In this document: in pieces, positions 62,097-64,000 of the stretch
How positions within the stretch are numbered: the first letter of the stretch is position 1
How the letters are laid out: each line of letters opens with the position of its first letter
From: Glycomyces artemisiae
GTDB taxonomy: Bacteria > Actinomycetota > Actinomycetes > Mycobacteriales > Micromonosporaceae
DNA: 64,000 nt
Reading direction: 5' to 3'
Assembly: GCF_003002955.1 (NCBI RefSeq)
Contig: NZ_PVTJ01000002.1
Span: 806,001 to 870,000, forward strand
Translations under genes and position numbers: made by a program
Notes under the pieces: generated by a model
Databases searched by the model: none
Told to the model about the DNA's origin: nothing
The model's input: only the letters and a program-made list of their open reading frames with translations

Positions 62097-64000
62097 TCGA
62101 CCCAGCCGGTCATGACGTGCGCCGCGTCGTCGAGGGCGTCCACGAGGTTGTCCGACTCCCAGCGGAGCACGTTGCGCCGCGTGCGGGTCCCGCGGTCCTC
62201 AATGGCGCCAAGGGCTCTGTCGAGCCGCTCGGTGGCGTCGCTCAGGTCCACGCCGCGCGGCGGCGCCGCGTTCCGCGCGAGGGCCGCCAGCCGCATGTAG
62301 GCCGCGTCCAGCGCGTCCGCGAACTCGTCGACGCAGCCCAGGCCCGGCGCGTCCTCCTCGCGGCCGAGGGTCGCGTTCACCGCGACCAGGGCCCGAGCGG
62401 CCCGCGACAGAGCCGCCTCCGCGCCGAGCACGTCTCCTGACAAGGGTCCCGGGCCGCCGATCGGCTCCGCCTTCGCCTGGTCCGCGGCCTGCGTGAGCGC
62501 GGCCCGGCGGGCCCGCACCTGGTCGATCGCGGCGTGCATCGTCTTGCGGTCGTAGTCGTCCGGGTGGGCCTGGCGGTCCAGGACCAGGCGCGCGTAGTCG
62601 CGGTAGGCGTCCACGAGGTCCCCGAGGAGGTCGCCGAGGCGCCGGGTCTGCCACGTCGGGACCAGCACGTAGAAGCCGATCGCGAGCGCCGCGCCCACGA
62701 GCGTGCAGGCGCCCCGGTCGAGGGCCGCCGACAGCGGGTTCTCGCCGGTGAGGTCGATCTGGAACACCGTGAACCCCGAGACCGCCGCGGTGAACACGAG
62801 CATCGACACCGGCCGCATCAGGTACGCGAGCAGCGCGCACACGAGGATCGTCAGGCTGATCCACACCTGCCCCTGCGGGATCAGGAGCCCGAGAAGCGAG
62901 GCGAGGACGACGCCGCCGGTCGTCCCGGCCGCGCGGGTCACGCCGCGGGTGAGCGTCCCCGAGAAGTCCGCTTGCAGGACCAGCCACGCGGTCAAGGGGA
63001 TCCAGTAGCCGTGGCCGGTGGGCCACAGCAGGCCGATGGTCATCGCGAGCGCGATGACCCCGGCGCGGCGCAGCGCGTGGTGGACGACCGGATCGTGCCG
63101 GTGGAGGCGGGCGCGCAGCTGCCCGGCCGCCTGGCGCACGGTCGAAGTGGCATGCGCGAGCGCGGGATCGGCGACCACGGAGTCGCCGCCGGAGGTGATG
63201 CGCTCGGCGAACCCGCCGGTCTCGTGGAGGGTGCGCAGGAGCCCGCCGATCTCGGTGGGCATCGTGCCCGTCGCGGTCGCCATCGGGTTCTGCGAGAGGC
63301 CCGCGAGGAGGTCGTCCCAGTCGAGCTCGGCGGGGCGGCGCGCGGTGATCCGGCCCGCGAAGTGGGTGAGGAGCCGCGCGGCCATCTCCAGCGCCTCGGA
63401 GTAGAACGCGACGGTGTCGCGGTCCTGCGCGTCGGCGCGGGCCCGCGCGGAGGCGGTGCGGCCGATCGCGGCCGAGACGGCGTAGATCTGGCGGCGCGCG
63501 TCGAGGATCGCGGCGGGCAGGACCCGGCGCCGGTCGAGTTCGCGCGCGGCCTCGTGGAGGGCCTCGGTGTCGAAGGGCGCGTCCGGGTTCGAGGCGAGCG
63601 CCTCCGCTTCGGCGGCGAGCGCGAGCCACGCCTCGGCGAGGGTGCGCCGGTCCTCGGCCCACCGGAAGTACGGCGGCAGCAGCGCCATGAGTGCCTGGAG
63701 CGTCCCGCCGGCGAGGACCGCGATCGCGGCGACGTGCGGCGTCGTCCCGACGGTGATGTGCTCGGCGAGGAAGAACATGATGCCGGAGACGGTGAACGTC
63801 ACGCCCGCGACGTGCGTCACCGAGCCGGTGAACGTCAGCGTGAACGCGTACACCGCGGCGGCGGCCACCAGCAGCGCCGGGTTGTCGATCGCGCCGAGGA
63901 CGACCCCGAGGGCACCGGCGAAGCCGACGAGCAGCGGCAGCGAGGGCCCGGTCCGCGTCCCGGGCGTGAGCAGCGCGACTCCGCCGAGCCATGCGCCCAT
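62093..64000 (-). CDS. FUSC-family (aromatic-acid-exporter-like) membrane protein, partial
   Basis: 635 residues are visible, reaching the window edge; the methionine at the edge may not be the real start because the first helix pair of the family is normally preceded by more sequence. Two sets of hydrophobic helices flank a long soluble helical part (about 110-315), and the second set (about 318-450) has the FUSC pattern GYWIPLTAWLVLQADFSGTLTRGVTRAAGTTGGV. Such proteins export aromatic acids or related compounds (fusaric-acid-resistance/AaeB type). The C-terminal about 170 residues are cytosolic and helical. Confidence 0.85.
   Translation of the reverse strand: MGAWLGGVALLTPGTRTGPSLPLLVGFAGALGVVLGAIDNPALLVAAAAVYAFTLTFTGSVTHVAGVTFTVSGIMFFLAEHITVGTTPHVAAIAVLAGGTLQALMALLPPYFRWAEDRRTLAEAWLALAAEAEALASNPDAPFDTEALHEAARELDRRRVLPAAILDARRQIYAVSAAIGRTASARARADAQDRDTVAFYSEALEMAARLLTHFAGRITARRPAELDWDDLLAGLSQNPMATATGTMPTEIGGLLRTLHETGGFAERITSGGDSVVADPALAHATSTVRQAAGQLRARLHRHDPVVHHALRRAGVIALAMTIGLLWPTGHGYWIPLTAWLVLQADFSGTLTRGVTRAAGTTGGVVLASLLGLLIPQGQVWISLTILVCALLAYLMRPVSMLVFTAAVSGFTVFQIDLTGENPLSAALDRGACTLVGAALAIGFYVLVPTWQTRRLGDLLGDLVDAYRDYARLVLDRQAHPDDYDRKTMHAAIDQVRARRAALTQAADQAKAEPIGGPGPLSGDVLGAEAALSRAARALVAVNATLGREEDAPGLGCVDEFADALDAAYMRLAALARNAAPPRGVDLSDATERLDRALGAIEDRGTRTRRNVLRWESDNLVDALDDAAHVMTGWVD

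Overview
The window is very high-GC DNA from a filamentous, spore-forming type of actinomycete. The evidence is a bldM orthologue next to the end of groEL1, a DUF5319-guaB-guaB3 block as in Streptomyces, a complete conservon (cvnA-D), an XRE/DUF397 pair, lprG-P55, class I nrdAB and a UUA-reading leucine tRNA (the bldA type). The genus cannot be fixed from sequence reading alone; Glycomyces/Stackebrandtia-like or another non-Streptomyces actinomycete is my lean.

Layout. 0-3 kb: end of groEL1, a stand-alone ABC-class ATPase and a bldM-like regulator with a degenerate receiver. 3-12.4 kb: a nitrogen/heterocycle scavenging locus with an amidase, an acetamidase/formamidase, a GntR/FCD repressor, a TauE-type permease, two cytosine-deaminase-like amidohydrolases and a three-part ABC importer. 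It is tied together by five GTATAC-centred operator-like palindromes. 12.3-16 kb: DUF5319, a small acidic protein, guaB and guaB3. 16-23 kb: an internally duplicated membrane protein, a cyclase/ATPase/TPR giant and a Ser/Thr kinase. 23-26.5 kb: nrdAB behind a paired NrdR-box candidate. 26.7-34.7 kb: tRNA-Arg, an MFS exporter, a GH11 xylanase, the lprG-P55 operon, a GNAT protein, a histidine-phosphatase-like protein and helD.

35-49 kb is the most unusual region. Five consecutive paralogous oligopeptide-binding lipoproteins precede a single dppBCDF permease/ATPase set. Four of the five are followed by their own strong hairpin terminator, so they look like separately expressed receptors sharing one transporter. 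They split into a Sec-exported, cysteine-containing group (1, 2, 5) and a Tat-exported pair (3, 4).

49-53.3 kb is a small accessory patch: an unknown protein, a secreted SH3-like protein, XRE+DUF397, and an HNH/DUF222 protein whose reading frame runs through the XRE promoter region. It ends at tRNA-Leu(UAA). 53.5-57.5 kb: a conservon operon with a fifth GAF gene behind a good promoter. 57.5-64 kb: an acyl-CoA-dehydrogenase-fold protein lacking the usual catalytic glutamate, a secreted 5'-nucleotidase, a Bax-inhibitor-1 family protein, a small unknown and a FUSC-type membrane protein cut by the window edge.
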